Source: Candidatus Obscuribacterales bacterium | GTDB taxonomy: Bacteria > Cyanobacteriota > Vampirovibrionia > Obscuribacterales > Obscuribacteraceae | Reading direction: 5' to 3' | Assembly: GCA_019747875.1 (NCBI GenBank) | Contig: JAIEQI010000058.1 | Location: 1-50,304 of the forward strand | Length of the DNA: 50,304 nt | Shown: in pieces, positions 17,317 to 26,083 of the stretch | Layout: each line of letters opens with the position of its first letter | How positions within the stretch are numbered: the first letter of the stretch is position 1 | The notes under the pieces: generated by a model | Told to the model about the DNA's origin: nothing | The model's input: the letters and a program-made list of their open reading frames with translations, nothing else | The model's database searches: none | Translations under genes and position numbers: made by a program

Positions 17317-18627
17317 ATGGCAACGAAGAAGATCCAAAACTCCAAGAAGAAAAAATCGCTTGCCAAAACGATCTTTGTTTGGGCTTTTGATTTGTCATAT
17401 CTGATTGCTCTTGTGTGGTTCTTCCACGTTCCCGCCAACCAGTCTGTGTTTTGGAATACTATTGGTTCATGGGCATGCAAGGGTGTTACGGCTTACGTTG
17501 ATTGGCAATTACAGCAGCGCCCAGCTCTGTCGGCGCCTGCGGTCCAGACCACAAATGCAGCACCGATTGATCCGGCAACTGCGCCAAGTTCCGATGTTAA
17601 TACGTCGACTGATCAACAAGCACTTATCGCACATACTGGCCAGCCTTCCGACGAGTATGCCCCGCAACCTGAGTTCTTTCAGCCTCCGCCGCTGATGTTC
17701 GATCCCCAAGAGCATGATGTAAAGCCAGCTCCTCCGTTTTTCGATCCCCGCCCGCTCGACGATGAAGGCAAACGGATTAGCAGAATCAAAAAGGGTCCAG
17801 GTAAAGCTATAAAGTTCGAGAAGAAAAAACTCAAGGGCGTGCCATTCTATCTGGTGACGGTCGACCTGACTGATCCCAATGCATTCTTGCAAATGGTTTT
17901 GCCGAAGGATGCTCCATATGCTAATAGCAGAGAGATTAGCTTTGGGCACGAGAACTTTGATGTGACGCTCAAGAAGCACCCTTGTGCTGTAGCTATTAAT
18001 GGCACCTTCTTCAGCAAGGACGATGAAGAACGCGTAATGGGAAATATGGTATCAGAGGGAAAAATTCTAAAGTATAGCCAGTGGGAAGATTATGGAACCA
18101 CACTTGGATTGCGAACAGATAATGTACCGGAAATGATCACTGCGCGTGCTGAAGGACAACCAGATTGGAGCAAGCACTGGTTTTCACTAACATGTGGGCC
18201 GAGGCTATTGAAGCAAGGCGAGCTGTGGGTGAACCCTGATCAAGAGGGCTTTATGGATTCACATGTTCTAGGTGTAGGTCCGCGGGCGGCGATTGGATAC
18301 GATAAAGCTGGAGAGAAGTTATTTATCGTGAACTTCTTACGAGGACTAACTCTTACTGAAGAAGCAAAGCTTATGAAGGCAATTGGGTGCCACGAAGCGA
18401 TGAATCTCGATGGTGGTGCTTCAAAAGCTCTCGCATACGATGGCAAGATAATTATGAAAGCTGGTCGTGGTCTCACGAATGTTTTAGTTGTGTACGACAG
18501 CAAACACATGGCGCCACCGCATGTGGTTAAGTCATGGAAGGACTTTCAAGAGTCTGGCACCGCAAGGGAATACATACCAGTACAATCTTCGGAAGTGAAA
18601 TCTGGACAGACTCGACCAAAAACCTAA
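17317..18627 (+). CDS. Membrane-anchored phosphodiester glycosidase-like protein (NAGPA/DUF2233)
   Basis: The protein has about 436 residues from the ATG at 17317, which has G-rich sequence upstream; an in-frame TTG at 17299 is less likely. A Lys-rich start (MATKKIQNSKKKK) and one TM helix (about 16-36) place the rest outside. A Pro/Gln-rich linker (about 65-140) precedes the catalytic domain (about 165-400). Family motifs are present: AINGTFF, TCGPRLLKQG, RAAIGYDKAGEKLFIV and HEAMNLDGGASKAL. Relatives cleave sugar-phosphodiester bonds, e.g. N-acetylglucosamine-1-phosphodiester alpha-N-acetylglucosaminidase, or act on the cell wall. The exact substrate is unknown. Confidence 0.9.
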   Translation: MATKKIQNSKKKKSLAKTIFVWAFDLSYLIALVWFFHVPANQSVFWNTIGSWACKGVTAYVDWQLQQRPALSAPAVQTTNAAPIDPATAPSSDVNTSTDQQALIAHTGQPSDEYAPQPEFFQPPPLMFDPQEHDVKPAPPFFDPRPLDDEGKRISRIKKGPGKAIKFEKKKLKGVPFYLVTVDLTDPNAFLQMVLPKDAPYANSREISFGHENFDVTLKKHPCAVAINGTFFSKDDEERVMGNMVSEGKILKYSQWEDYGTTLGLRTDNVPEMITARAEGQPDWSKHWFSLTCGPRLLKQGELWVNPDQEGFMDSHVLGVGPRAAIGYDKAGEKLFIVNFLRGLTLTEEAKLMKAIGCHEAMNLDGGASKALAYDGKIIMKAGRGLTNVLVVYDSKHMAPPHVVKSWKDFQESGTAREYIPVQSSEVKSGQTRPKT

Positions 18628-18716
18628 TAGGTCGCTCTCTACCTTTCTGCTCGTGGACCGTCGGATTTACTCAAGCACTTACTTCGAGTCGAGGTTCTTC
18701 AGGGTATGAACCGGAC

Positions 18717-19676
18717 CTAAATCGTCGATCCGTTCCGAGCGCGTCTAAGTATTTGCAGGAGCTCCGACAGGTAGACATCCATTTCACTGATACACGCTTT
18801 GAGATCCGAGAGCATCGCTGCGCGCGCATCCAGCAGATCAATTGAAATAACAACTTTCGGCGAGTTTCCAGCTAAGTGCGCTAAATGATCTTTTCTGCCG
18901 CGCATTTTTGCTTTCTCAATCATCCCAGACTTTGCCCAGTGTTCTACCAAAACCTGCTTTCGGGTTTGAGTATGATTAGGTGCAGCTGTGTTCAAAAACT
19001 TCCAAACATTTTCTGGATAGTCAGAGCTTGGGCTCAGGTCTAGTACTTTTGCTAGTTTGTTGGGCATACCTTCCATCAGCTTGCGCTCACCATTCTGCTG
19101 TTTCAAAGCGAGCAATGCGATCGATGTTTGGACGATACCTTCTCCGGTATCAATCGAAATTGGTGCATATCTGTTGACGTCCGCCATGTCCAAGCTACCG
19201 CCAATTATGCCAGTGATACCACCACTTAAAAAGTTTGCGATGGTGTTAAGCCGTATCGCTTTGTCCCGCCTGCGTTCCAGGTAAGCCCGAAGATCATCTG
19301 CTTCCGCCATTTCTTGATCTAGTTCAGCGATAACCCTGCGAATCTCAAAACTCTGAGTTAGCAGATCTTCCATCATTGTCTGCCTGATGTTTAGCCGCTT
19401 CAGTTGTCCCTCAACGTTGGAGGGGTCTATGTCTCGAAGTTGCCGCAGAGCCTCCAGGTCATCTCCGATGCCCACGATCTGCGAGACCTGTTCAGCTCCG
19501 GCAGAGAGATCTCTCACGCGCCGGTGATATTTCGATACTGATTCGGGCGATTCCACCGAAGCTGCCTTTGAAGAAGGCGGAACAAGAAGGATGATAAGAA
19601 ATAAATAAAACGCCCGAAACATTAGCCCCATAATCGTAATAACCACATAGCCGCTCATCGGCGTCCACAATACCAT
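18717..19676 (-). CDS. Exported helical/coiled-coil protein, unknown
   Basis: The start is uncertain. The ATG at 19676 has GGTGGG upstream, while an ATG at 19622 would begin directly with a signal-like helix (MFRAFYLFLIILLVPPSS). After the signal or anchor, most of the protein is helical and charged (KYHRRVRDLSAGAEQVSQ... RRVIAELDQEMAEADDLRAYLERRRDK). A short Gly-rich hydrophobic stretch (NFLSGGITGIIGGS) and a region rich in QQNGERKLMEGMPNKLAKVL follow. The C-terminal helix is again coiled-coil-like. I do not recognise a family. The gene converges on the glycosidase-like gene, and its upstream end faces a small plus-strand gene. Confidence 0.75.
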   Translation of the reverse strand: MVLWTPMSGYVVITIMGLMFRAFYLFLIILLVPPSSKAASVESPESVSKYHRRVRDLSAGAEQVSQIVGIGDDLEALRQLRDIDPSNVEGQLKRLNIRQTMMEDLLTQSFEIRRVIAELDQEMAEADDLRAYLERRRDKAIRLNTIANFLSGGITGIIGGSLDMADVNRYAPISIDTGEGIVQTSIALLALKQQNGERKLMEGMPNKLAKVLDLSPSSDYPENVWKFLNTAAPNHTQTRKQVLVEHWAKSGMIEKAKMRGRKDHLAHLAGNSPKVVISIDLLDARAAMLSDLKACISEMDVYLSELLQILRRARNGSTI

Positions 19677-19707
19677 AGGGTTCCCACCCGCCATTGGAGC
19701 ACTGTAT

Positions 19708-20136
19708 ATGCCTGAAGTAGACCTCAAAGAGTTCAAAAAGGCCGCTGAAGAAGGTCAGGGATGTAAGCTACGGGATATGCTTACTGATATTCCGAATGAA
19801 GAACACCTGTCTATTATCAGAGAGTTCAAGCGTAATGAGGCGAACAATCCAAAGATTGAGATTCAAATCAAGGACGGCAGCAAGGAAAATGACTTCGAGT
19901 TCGCCATCTACAAAAAGGGTGCAGTCAAGAAATCGTTTGATATAGACAATGTCGGCAAGCTGACCGACAGGCACAATGACCAGTTTCGTAGCAAATTCGA
20001 CGACATCTTGGATCAGATAAACAACGGAAAGAATCCGAACGGTGATCCGATATTCAAAGAGAAGTATGTGAACAAGGGCGGATTCGTCGCCATTAATAAC
20101 AAGCGAATAGAGTGCAGCGAGAAACCCGAAAAGTAG
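19708..20136 (+). CDS. Small charged protein, unknown
   Basis: The 142-residue protein has GGAG at 19696-19699, eight bases before the ATG. It is hydrophilic with no signal peptide or TM segment, and has many Lys, Asp and Asn residues. The middle part (KIEIQIKDGSKENDFEFAIYKKGAVKKSFDI) has an alternating pattern suggestive of a beta sheet. A strong bidirectional terminator follows at 20266-20299, beyond a REP-like element. It starts close to, and divergent from, the coiled-coil gene, so the two may share a control region. No family is recognised. Confidence 0.75.
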   Translation: MPEVDLKEFKKAAEEGQGCKLRDMLTDIPNEEHLSIIREFKRNEANNPKIEIQIKDGSKENDFEFAIYKKGAVKKSFDIDNVGKLTDRHNDQFRSKFDDILDQINNGKNPNGDPIFKEKYVNKGGFVAINNKRIECSEKPEK

Positions 20137-20195
20137 CTCGGGCTTTGACCGTCTGCGTCTCGCCATTTAATTAGTTTGGCATCGAATGTCTGGAA

Positions 20196-20245
20196 ATTTG
20201 GAAGCCGGCAAGATGCCGGCGCTCCCGGGATCGGACCGAACTCCA
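20196..20245. repeat. Single REP-like hairpin, GCCGGCA variant
   Basis: GCCGGCAAGATGCCGGC at 20204-20220 is followed by GCTCCCGGGATCGGACCGAAC, the usual arm. It sits between a stop codon and a terminator, a common place for REP elements. Confidence 0.85.
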
Positions 20246-20265
20246 AAGCGGGAATCGGACGCACA

Positions 20266-20299
20266 AAAAACGCCAACGAATTGGTTCGCTGGCGTTTTT
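20266..20299. terminator. Bidirectional rho-independent terminator
   Basis: The 5' arm 20266-20280 (AAAAACGCCAACGAA) pairs with 20285-20299 (TTCGCTGGCGTTTTT) with a single mismatch and a TTGG loop. A-run and T-run flanks make it work on both strands. It serves the small plus-strand gene ending at 20136 and the desaturase gene ending at 20319. Confidence 0.88.
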
Positions 20300-20318
20300 G
20301 CTGGTGTATTTCGAACTC

Positions 20319-21152
20319 TTACTTTCGCAGAGCTAGAACCTTGTTTTCAACAGCTACCGGCTGATGAACAGGACGTCCTTCAACGGTGACCTTCGTTCGT
20401 CTGTGGCGACTGGACATATCGAACCGCTCATTCATGCTGTAGACAAGACCAATGCTCTTTAGAAGCTTGATTGTCAACCACGAAATGTCGACCTCGTACC
20501 AGCGGAAGCCAGCTCGTGCTGAGCCAGGAAACGCATGGTGATTGTTGTGCCAGTTGTCGCCCATAGTGATGAAAGTTAGCCACCAGATATTGACGCTGTC
20601 ATCTGAGTTCAAGAAGTTCTTGTAACCCAGTTTAGGCTTGTGGCAAACCAGATTGACCAGAAACGGAACTTGCTGGACCAGTAGTCCGGCAATAACGCTA
20701 GCCAGTGCAATTTTCCAGCCGAACAACGCCCAGAGAACAACGCGGAATCCGAAACCAACAAAGGTATTCGTCAAATGCGATGTGTGCCAGTTGTTATTGC
20801 GTTCAAGAAGTTTGTACAGTGGGTCATTCACCAGATCCGAAGCTTGTGTGCGTGGATCTAGGTGAGCTGGATACTTGTGTCCAAAGATCCAACCCCAGTA
20901 CGCATGGTTATTACCAAAGCGCGGGCTGTGGGGATCCTTTTCAGTATCTGTGAAGCGGTGATGTGCTCGATGCAATGTGGCCCACCAAATCGGTGAACTT
21001 TCGAACGCCATATATCCGCCCATGACGAAAAAGTATTCCACGAGCTTCGGGCATCGGAAGCTGCGATGTGCGAGCAGCCGATGGTAACCGACCGTTATGC
21101 CTAGCACGTGCCAGACATAGAACACGAGGAACCAAATACAGAACTCCGTCAT
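20319..21152 (-). CDS. Fatty acid (acyl-CoA/acyl-lipid delta-9) desaturase
   Basis: The 277-residue integral membrane di-iron enzyme introduces a double bond into fatty acyl chains. All three His boxes are present: HRLLAH (24-29), HRAHH (61-65) and NWHNNHH (200-206). The other conserved segments YMAFESSPIWWATLHR and HAYWGWIFGHKYP match the delta-9 / stearoyl-CoA type. The start ATG overlaps the stop of the upstream gene by one base (TAATG), which implies translational coupling. The operon begins with a cold-type RNA-binding protein, so a role in keeping membranes fluid at low temperature is a reasonable inference. It is slightly short at the N-terminus compared with many relatives but catalytically complete. 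Confidence 0.95.
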   Translation of the reverse strand: MTEFCIWFLVFYVWHVLGITVGYHRLLAHRSFRCPKLVEYFFVMGGYMAFESSPIWWATLHRAHHRFTDTEKDPHSPRFGNNHAYWGWIFGHKYPAHLDPRTQASDLVNDPLYKLLERNNNWHTSHLTNTFVGFGFRVVLWALFGWKIALASVIAGLLVQQVPFLVNLVCHKPKLGYKNFLNSDDSVNIWWLTFITMGDNWHNNHHAFPGSARAGFRWYEVDISWLTIKLLKSIGLVYSMNERFDMSSRHRRTKVTVEGRPVHQPVAVENKVLALRK

Positions 21153-21511
21153 TAATAATCCTCTGCGTAAACGTTGGCGCGCGGCTGATATTCGAGCACT
21201 AGTTGTTGTTGAAGCTTAATTCGCTGCTGCTTCGTTGACCCTTTCATTGGGCAAACAAATACAAACAACTCGTTAGAATGACCACCCTCGCGATTCCATG
21301 CATCGCACACTTGGTGCTTGATGGTTGTTTGCTGTTGAGCCAGATCTTCACTTTCACCGAAGAAAAGAACGGTGTGTGATTTTGGCTTGTTCAGTGGATC
21401 TTTTTGATATGTGACTGCGTAGACAGCTGGAGTTGGTTCAGCTACCCATTGATCCAACGCACCGCAGTTTGAAAAAGTTACTTTTTCTGCGCGTCCCCAA
21501 GAAATTGGCAT
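21152..21511 (-). CDS. Small protein, possible GIY-YIG-like fold
   Basis: The protein has about 119 residues. The ATG at 21511 is chosen because GAGGGG lies just upstream; a longer frame would run into the preceding RRM gene. The pattern AVYAVTYQ... HTVLFFGESEDLAQQQ... KHQVCDAWNREGG... ELFVFVCPMKG is reminiscent of the GIY-YIG superfamily (GVYxIxY, YVGxSxDL). The catalytic Tyr/Arg residues are not clearly kept, so a binding role is as likely as nuclease activity. It lies between the RRM gene (40 bp upstream) and the desaturase, to which it is coupled by a one-base overlap. The fold call is tentative. Confidence 0.75.
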   Translation of the reverse strand: MPISWGRAEKVTFSNCGALDQWVAEPTPAVYAVTYQKDPLNKPKSHTVLFFGESEDLAQQQTTIKHQVCDAWNREGGHSNELFVFVCPMKGSTKQQRIKLQQQLVLEYQPRANVYAEDY

Positions 21512-21551
21512 TGTCCCCTCGCTTTTGTGAATGGAAACAAAACAGTTGTTC

Positions 21552-21821
21552 TTAGTAGCGGCTGCTAGCTTTAGGACGAGGCTGCGATATCGAGACCGAT
21601 ATCTGGCGGCCACCGAGGGTGGTGCCATTTAGCCCTTTTATTGCGCTTTCAGCTTCTTGTTGCGATTGCATATCGACGAAGCCAAATCCACGTGAGCGTC
21701 CTGATTCGCGATCGGTGGCGATGTTGCATGAAACAACATCTCCGAACTGCTTGAAGAGATCACGCAAGGTGGCGTCATCGACGGAGTAGGCAAGATTGCC
21801 TACGAAAAGTTTGTTATTCAT
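21552..21821 (-). CDS. RRM-domain RNA-binding protein (cyanobacterial Rbp type)
   Basis: The 89-residue single RNA-recognition-motif protein has RNP2 as LFVGNL (5-10) and RNP1 as RGFGFVDM (44-51), both with the aromatic RNA-stacking residues. The tail (RQISVSISQPRPKASSRY) is short and basic. Similar small proteins in cyanobacteria bind RNA and are often cold-induced; that is family knowledge. It heads an operon with a small unknown protein and a fatty-acid desaturase. Confidence 0.97.
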   Translation of the reverse strand: MNNKLFVGNLAYSVDDATLRDLFKQFGDVVSCNIATDRESGRSRGFGFVDMQSQQEAESAIKGLNGTTLGGRQISVSISQPRPKASSRY

Positions 21822-22199
21822 TTTGGATTCTCAACCTTCGACCGAAGCACTCATCGACAAGGATTGAGAACGTTAGGCCAGTTACTATGTTGGAACATTA
21901 TGGCACGTTTTGGGGGGTGCGCGCTTGTCATTCAAGTAAGCGTGTATTAATAAAGCGCTGTACACCTTATGAGCCAACACTAACGGGAACTGTTACTGTT
22001 TGTGCACTTTTTTCCATTACGAAAATGAAATTCGGGCATTCGCCTTTGCGCAGGTCGAAGACGTGATATCGCCTGCGGTGGCGAATATATACCGATAGTT
22101 CATATGACGGGGAGCAATTTGTCATCAAAGCACTACGCCAGGCTTCTGTCAGGTCCAAGACCGATAATATTTAATCTGGAAGTTAACCCTGCGCCGAGG

Positions 22200-22307
22200 A
22201 ATGGAGGTCCCTACGGGGATTAATTGTTATATGCCGGTAATGTGGGGGTACTGTGTCCACCGACGGGCAAGAGCGCTCAGGGGCGGATTTCACAGAAATA
22301 CCACATT
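22200..22307 (+). ncRNA. Candidate structured leader RNA
   Basis: TCCC (22208-22211), TACG, GGGA (22216-22219) forms a hairpin with a C(UACG)G tetraloop. A longer stem follows: AATGT (22239-22243), GGTA (22247-22250) and CTGTG (22251-22255) pair in order with ACATT (22303-22307), TACC (22299-22302) and CACAG (22291-22295), with G-rich and AAA internal loops. The apex holds GAGCGCTC. It lies about 80 bp before the secreted TPR-like gene. I could not match it to a known riboswitch. The rest of the 21822-22372 spacer shows no supported gene; a 63-codon minus-strand frame at 21967-22158 starts with TTG and is doubtful. Confidence 0.4.
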
Positions 22308-22387
22308 TAGGTTCTTTAATGAGGGAATCCGAATCTCCCGTCATCGGATCGCCTTCTTGGTCTAGTTAGCTATTGGAGTTTCCCATT

Positions 22388-23575
22388 TTGGCAAGCTGGA
22401 AGAGATTTGCAAGAGCGAACGCAGATAAAAGGCTGTCAGCTCAGGCTTTTGTTGCGTTTATGGCCATTTCGGCATTCGGAAACGGTCTTGCCGCTCCAGT
22501 CTATGCGAATGAGGTGGGGCGAGTCTCATATGCTCCTGATGCGCCGAAGATGCCCGCGGGATCAGGACCGAACGGGGTCAGTCCTGGAGGAACCTTCCTA
22601 CAAGGTGGAGTGAGTGCCACTGACAGGTTGCCTCCTCCCTCAGGTCTTTGCCAGGCACGAGGTTTTTCTGCCTATCAGCAAGGTTGGTACGCTCTGGGCC
22701 ATCAGCAATTTCAAGTTGCTGCCGATTACTTCCAAATTGCAGGCGACCAGCTTGAAGCCGGCACTGGACAAAGCCGTTTCGTTGCTGAGGCTCGATTTGC
22801 GGAAGCACAATGCCGAAGGATGATGGGACAGTACGACCGCAGTGCTGATCTTTACAAACGAGCGATAGCGATATTCCAACAGGTCGACCCAACTAGTTTC
22901 TACCTGCGCGCAGCTCATCAAGCTTTGACGGAGATGGGCAAGGCTGCATATGCTCCGGTGCCAACCAACAAACCGCTCAAAGGGCAAGTGAAGAAGCAAG
23001 CTCCACCTAGTGAGCTCAAGCCTTTGTTTCCAAATCAGGACACCATGCATGTAGCACAAGATGTAGTGCTTTCCAGTAGAGTTACCAAATTGGATAATGG
23101 TACGTCCATTTTGAATCTTGCCGATGGTGCATTCTTCAATCGTTCGCGCGGTATGCTAACGCAAACAGCAGCGGTTGATGTTTCCGAAAACTATGTCAAC
23201 GATTGCGTCAAGAAGGCATTCTTGAAAATGAATTGCTTGGAGATGACTACTCTCGGTGCAACACATTACAGCGCTGCGTCATCTTACAAAGCCATCAAAT
23301 CTGGTGGCGTTCCAATCGCAGTAGGTGGTGGCAATGATCTGACTTGTCCGGTTGCCGAATTGAAGTTGAACGGAAAGATGCACAAGGTACCAATGGACCT
23401 TCCGCACATCTCGCCTAACAGTAAGAACGTGCTCCTGGTCACCGATGGCAGGCATGTGCTTGCAGTAGATCCGCGCACCAATGATACATGGAAACTATGC
23501 GCGAATTTCTCGAGAAAAATCCCAGACTTCAATTGGTGGAAACTCGGTCGCCAAAAAGGCCGCAAGTTCTCGTAA
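22388..23575 (+). CDS. Secreted TPR-like protein, unknown C-terminal domain
   Basis: The protein has about 395 residues. GGAG at 22375-22378 is followed by ATT at 22385 and TTG at 22388; there is no ATG, so the start is non-standard and TTG is preferred. A signal peptide (about 1-41, SAQAFVAFMAISAF... APVYA) is followed by a Pro/Gly-rich linker. A TPR-like pair follows (about 95-185, YQQGWYALGHQQFQVAADYFQIAG and ARFAEAQCRRMMGQYDRSADLY). The last 170 residues have two conserved-looking parts: VNDCVKKAFLKMNCLEMTTLG and the strand-rich NVLLVTDGRHVLAVDPRTND. The function is unknown, but a cell-envelope role is likely. It converges on the PknB-like kinase gene. Confidence 0.85.
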   Translation: MASWKRFARANADKRLSAQAFVAFMAISAFGNGLAAPVYANEVGRVSYAPDAPKMPAGSGPNGVSPGGTFLQGGVSATDRLPPPSGLCQARGFSAYQQGWYALGHQQFQVAADYFQIAGDQLEAGTGQSRFVAEARFAEAQCRRMMGQYDRSADLYKRAIAIFQQVDPTSFYLRAAHQALTEMGKAAYAPVPTNKPLKGQVKKQAPPSELKPLFPNQDTMHVAQDVVLSSRVTKLDNGTSILNLADGAFFNRSRGMLTQTAAVDVSENYVNDCVKKAFLKMNCLEMTTLGATHYSAASSYKAIKSGGVPIAVGGGNDLTCPVAELKLNGKMHKVPMDLPHISPNSKNVLLVTDGRHVLAVDPRTNDTWKLCANFSRKIPDFNWWKLGRQKGRKFS

Positions 23576-23635
23576 CGCGAATCCTCTTCAGATAAGATGC
23601 TGCAATGCGCAGCGGACGGCACACAAAAACAATCC

Positions 23636-25945
23636 TTATCCCAGCCGAAGGCTGGCTAAGAAGGCGGCGCAAAGCTTCTCCATTCGAGCATCTGTCTTCT
23701 CAGCTGCTAGTGATACCACCTTGTAGCAAAAACCGTCCCAGCCAAAGTAATAATGTTTCTGATGGTATTGATGACCGCCCTTGCTATCGTTGTTGAAATC
23801 CTCAAGAATAGACTGGATCGCGTTATCTTTTCCTATCTGCACATTTTGAAGTTCTGCATTTGCGATGTAGTTTTTCGCTCTTCTATGTGCTCTAACAGCG
23901 CGCCTGGCAACAGCCGACACAGTGTAGCCTTCTGACTTAACCAGTCTGATTTCTAGTCGACTACCACCGCCACCGATTATTACTGAATTAGCGCGTGTAT
24001 CTGTTGAGATCTTATATCGTTTCGGCAGTTTGAAATAAATTCCGGGTTTTCCAGCCTGTCCTGCCAGATGATATTCGACTATCTTGCCGTCGGAGCTTAG
24101 TTCCGTCACATGCAGTTGCTTCTCAGCTGGGATCACCTTTTTCTTTATTGTCGCAGACGCTTCATCTGCCTTAACTGGCGTGGCTCCATCTGGAGAGGCA
24201 TCGGCTTCTAGAGGATTATCAGCACTCTCTGATTCTGCTCCCGTTTCTGTTCCCGTTTCTGCCTCGGGCTTAGCACCTTTTTTTTCGGTTGTGGGGGTAG
24301 GCACCGCAACCGGTGCTAAAGCAATCACAAGCTTCTGTTGTGAATCTTTGGCGATTGCTTTGTTTGTGGCAAATTTACGTGCGTTTTCGCTAGGAGCTGG
24401 TTTGTCCGTACTTGCGCTTCCAGCTAGTTTGCCCGTGCTTGCGCTTCTAGCTAGTTTTGATGTCGCTGATGGGTCCAGTGGACTTCCAAGTTTCTGGGAG
24501 TCATTTTTCGAAGTATTTTCGTTGGAGCCTAGCTCGCTGTTGGAAGCATTGACGGTGCCTGATTTCTGTTTTTTTGGTTCGCTACCCGCGCTTGAGGGCG
24601 GAGTACCGGTTTGTGCGCGCGGAGTATCGGTCCGTGGGGACCGAGTATCGGTTTGTGTGAGTTTCGTACTTGTTGTGGCAGGCTTAACGCCTGAATCGGA
24701 TAAGTTTATTTTGTGCCCTTTAGAGGAAATCGATTCGATGTGGTGCGTATCTTGAGCTATCTTCTTGCCGCCACCAGGTGCAGTTGTACTTGCCTCTGGA
24801 GTCTTCTTTGGAGCTTCTACCTGCGAGACCTTATGCGATTCGTCTTTTGAGATTATGTTCGTCGATGCAAGCTGGTTCTTGTTTCCTGTCGCAGCACTTA
24901 TCAGAGGCATTATTACCGGCTCCTTCAAGAGGAGCAATAGCAATGTACAGGCTGATACTGCTGCCGATACCAGCAACGTTTTCTTGAGTGCAACGTTAGA
25001 CTTATTCTCGGCAAGGACGATAACCGGGCGACGTCCAGTCTTTATCTTCATTAGGTCCGATCTTAGCGCCGAACTAGATTGATAACGGTGATCCGGATTT
25101 TTCTGCAAGCACTTAAAAATCACATTCTCCAGCGCTGCAGGAAAACGTGCCGCTGGATTGCGATCGGCAATACGGTCTGGTGTTTCGTCCAGGTGTTTGC
25201 TCAGGTAATCCAGTCCGTATTTTGCTGTAAAGAGGGGCGTACCGGAAATTACTTCGTACATAATGCAGCCAAAGGAATATATGTCAGCTCGATGATCACA
25301 TGTTCCGCGCCATTGTTCAGGCGACATGTATCCCGGGCTTCCGAGAATTTCCCCAGTCGCGGTTAGCCGTTCTTCTGTCGTATCGCGCTCGTTCATGAGC
25401 TTAGCAAGCCCGAGATCGACGATCTTTGCTTTGAGCGCTCGATTGTCTGATTTTAGAAGTATGTTGGCTGGCTTTAGATCTCTATGTACAAGTCCAAACG
25501 ACTGAGCCGCTGACAGACCTTCGCTGATTTGGAGGAAGAGTTCCATCGCCAGCTCATAGCTCATCGCGCCGTTCTCTCTGAGCCACTGGCTGAGCTGAAT
25601 TCCGTCGAAGTATTCCATCACGATGTAGTGCGCAGGGGCTGAACCATAATCTATGATGCGAACAATGGATGGGCTATCCAATTTGTTCAGGACTTTTGCT
25701 TCCTGCTCCAGTCGCTTGAGGCTTCCCATATTTTGAGCATGATGGTTATGTATGACTTTAATCGCGACGTCGGAATCAAGAGCCAAGTGAGTGGCTCTGT
25801 ACACATTTCCCCAGCCCCCGGATCCGATAAGTTCGATAATTTTGTAACGATTGGCTAGCGTGAAGCCGATAAGGGGATCCTTTAGCACAGGAGTCTCCTC
25901 ACCCTGGTATATTGGGCTGCCTTCATTTTCGTTTGAAAACGGCAT
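23636..25945 (-). CDS. PknB-like Ser/Thr protein kinase with exported C-terminal domain
   Basis: The protein has 769 residues; the ATG at 25945 has GGAG upstream. The kinase domain (about 33-300) has glycine loop IGSGGWGNVY (40-49), Lys63 in VAIK, HRD at 154-156 in VHRDLKPAN and DLG (177-179) in place of DFG. APE is present as SPE in GSPGYMSPEQWRG. A TM helix (about 322-342) leads to a 270-residue Ser/Thr/Pro/Lys-rich linker outside the membrane, with repeats such as LAGSAST. A C-terminal domain of about 160 residues follows, with strand-rich KPGIYFKLPKRYKIS and helical ARRAVRAHRRAKNYIANAELQ. There are no PASTA repeats, so the sensed signal differs from classical PknB. The gene is divergent from the NUDIX gene. 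Confidence 0.95.
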   Translation of the reverse strand: MPFSNENEGSPIYQGEETPVLKDPLIGFTLANRYKIIELIGSGGWGNVYRATHLALDSDVAIKVIHNHHAQNMGSLKRLEQEAKVLNKLDSPSIVRIIDYGSAPAHYIVMEYFDGIQLSQWLRENGAMSYELAMELFLQISEGLSAAQSFGLVHRDLKPANILLKSDNRALKAKIVDLGLAKLMNERDTTEERLTATGEILGSPGYMSPEQWRGTCDHRADIYSFGCIMYEVISGTPLFTAKYGLDYLSKHLDETPDRIADRNPAARFPAALENVIFKCLQKNPDHRYQSSSALRSDLMKIKTGRRPVIVLAENKSNVALKKTLLVSAAVSACTLLLLLLKEPVIMPLISAATGNKNQLASTNIISKDESHKVSQVEAPKKTPEASTTAPGGGKKIAQDTHHIESISSKGHKINLSDSGVKPATTSTKLTQTDTRSPRTDTPRAQTGTPPSSAGSEPKKQKSGTVNASNSELGSNENTSKNDSQKLGSPLDPSATSKLARSASTGKLAGSASTDKPAPSENARKFATNKAIAKDSQQKLVIALAPVAVPTPTTEKKGAKPEAETGTETGAESESADNPLEADASPDGATPVKADEASATIKKKVIPAEKQLHVTELSSDGKIVEYHLAGQAGKPGIYFKLPKRYKISTDTRANSVIIGGGGSRLEIRLVKSEGYTVSAVARRAVRAHRRAKNYIANAELQNVQIGKDNAIQSILEDFNNDSKGGHQYHQKHYYFGWDGFCYKVVSLAAEKTDARMEKLCAAFLASLRLG

Positions 25946-26083
25946 CAAAGCTCCAAATCACGGCTCTTTTAATTTTTTATACCCCCTACGTAGTTTCCCT
26001 CTCATTTCAACCCCCTGACCACGCTATTATGGAGTGGGCTGGCTGTGCGATAATAAGCCAGAGCAGGGAGACCTCCACAATTT

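Noticed and set aside
23641..23655. CCAGCC-GAA-GGCTGG hairpin as a terminator
   Set aside because: It lies inside the end of the kinase gene, and the T tract is too far away to be convincing.
24084..24755. A 223-codon plus-strand frame
   Set aside because: It is antisense to the Ser/Thr/Pro-rich linker of the PknB-like kinase; low complexity keeps the reverse frame open.
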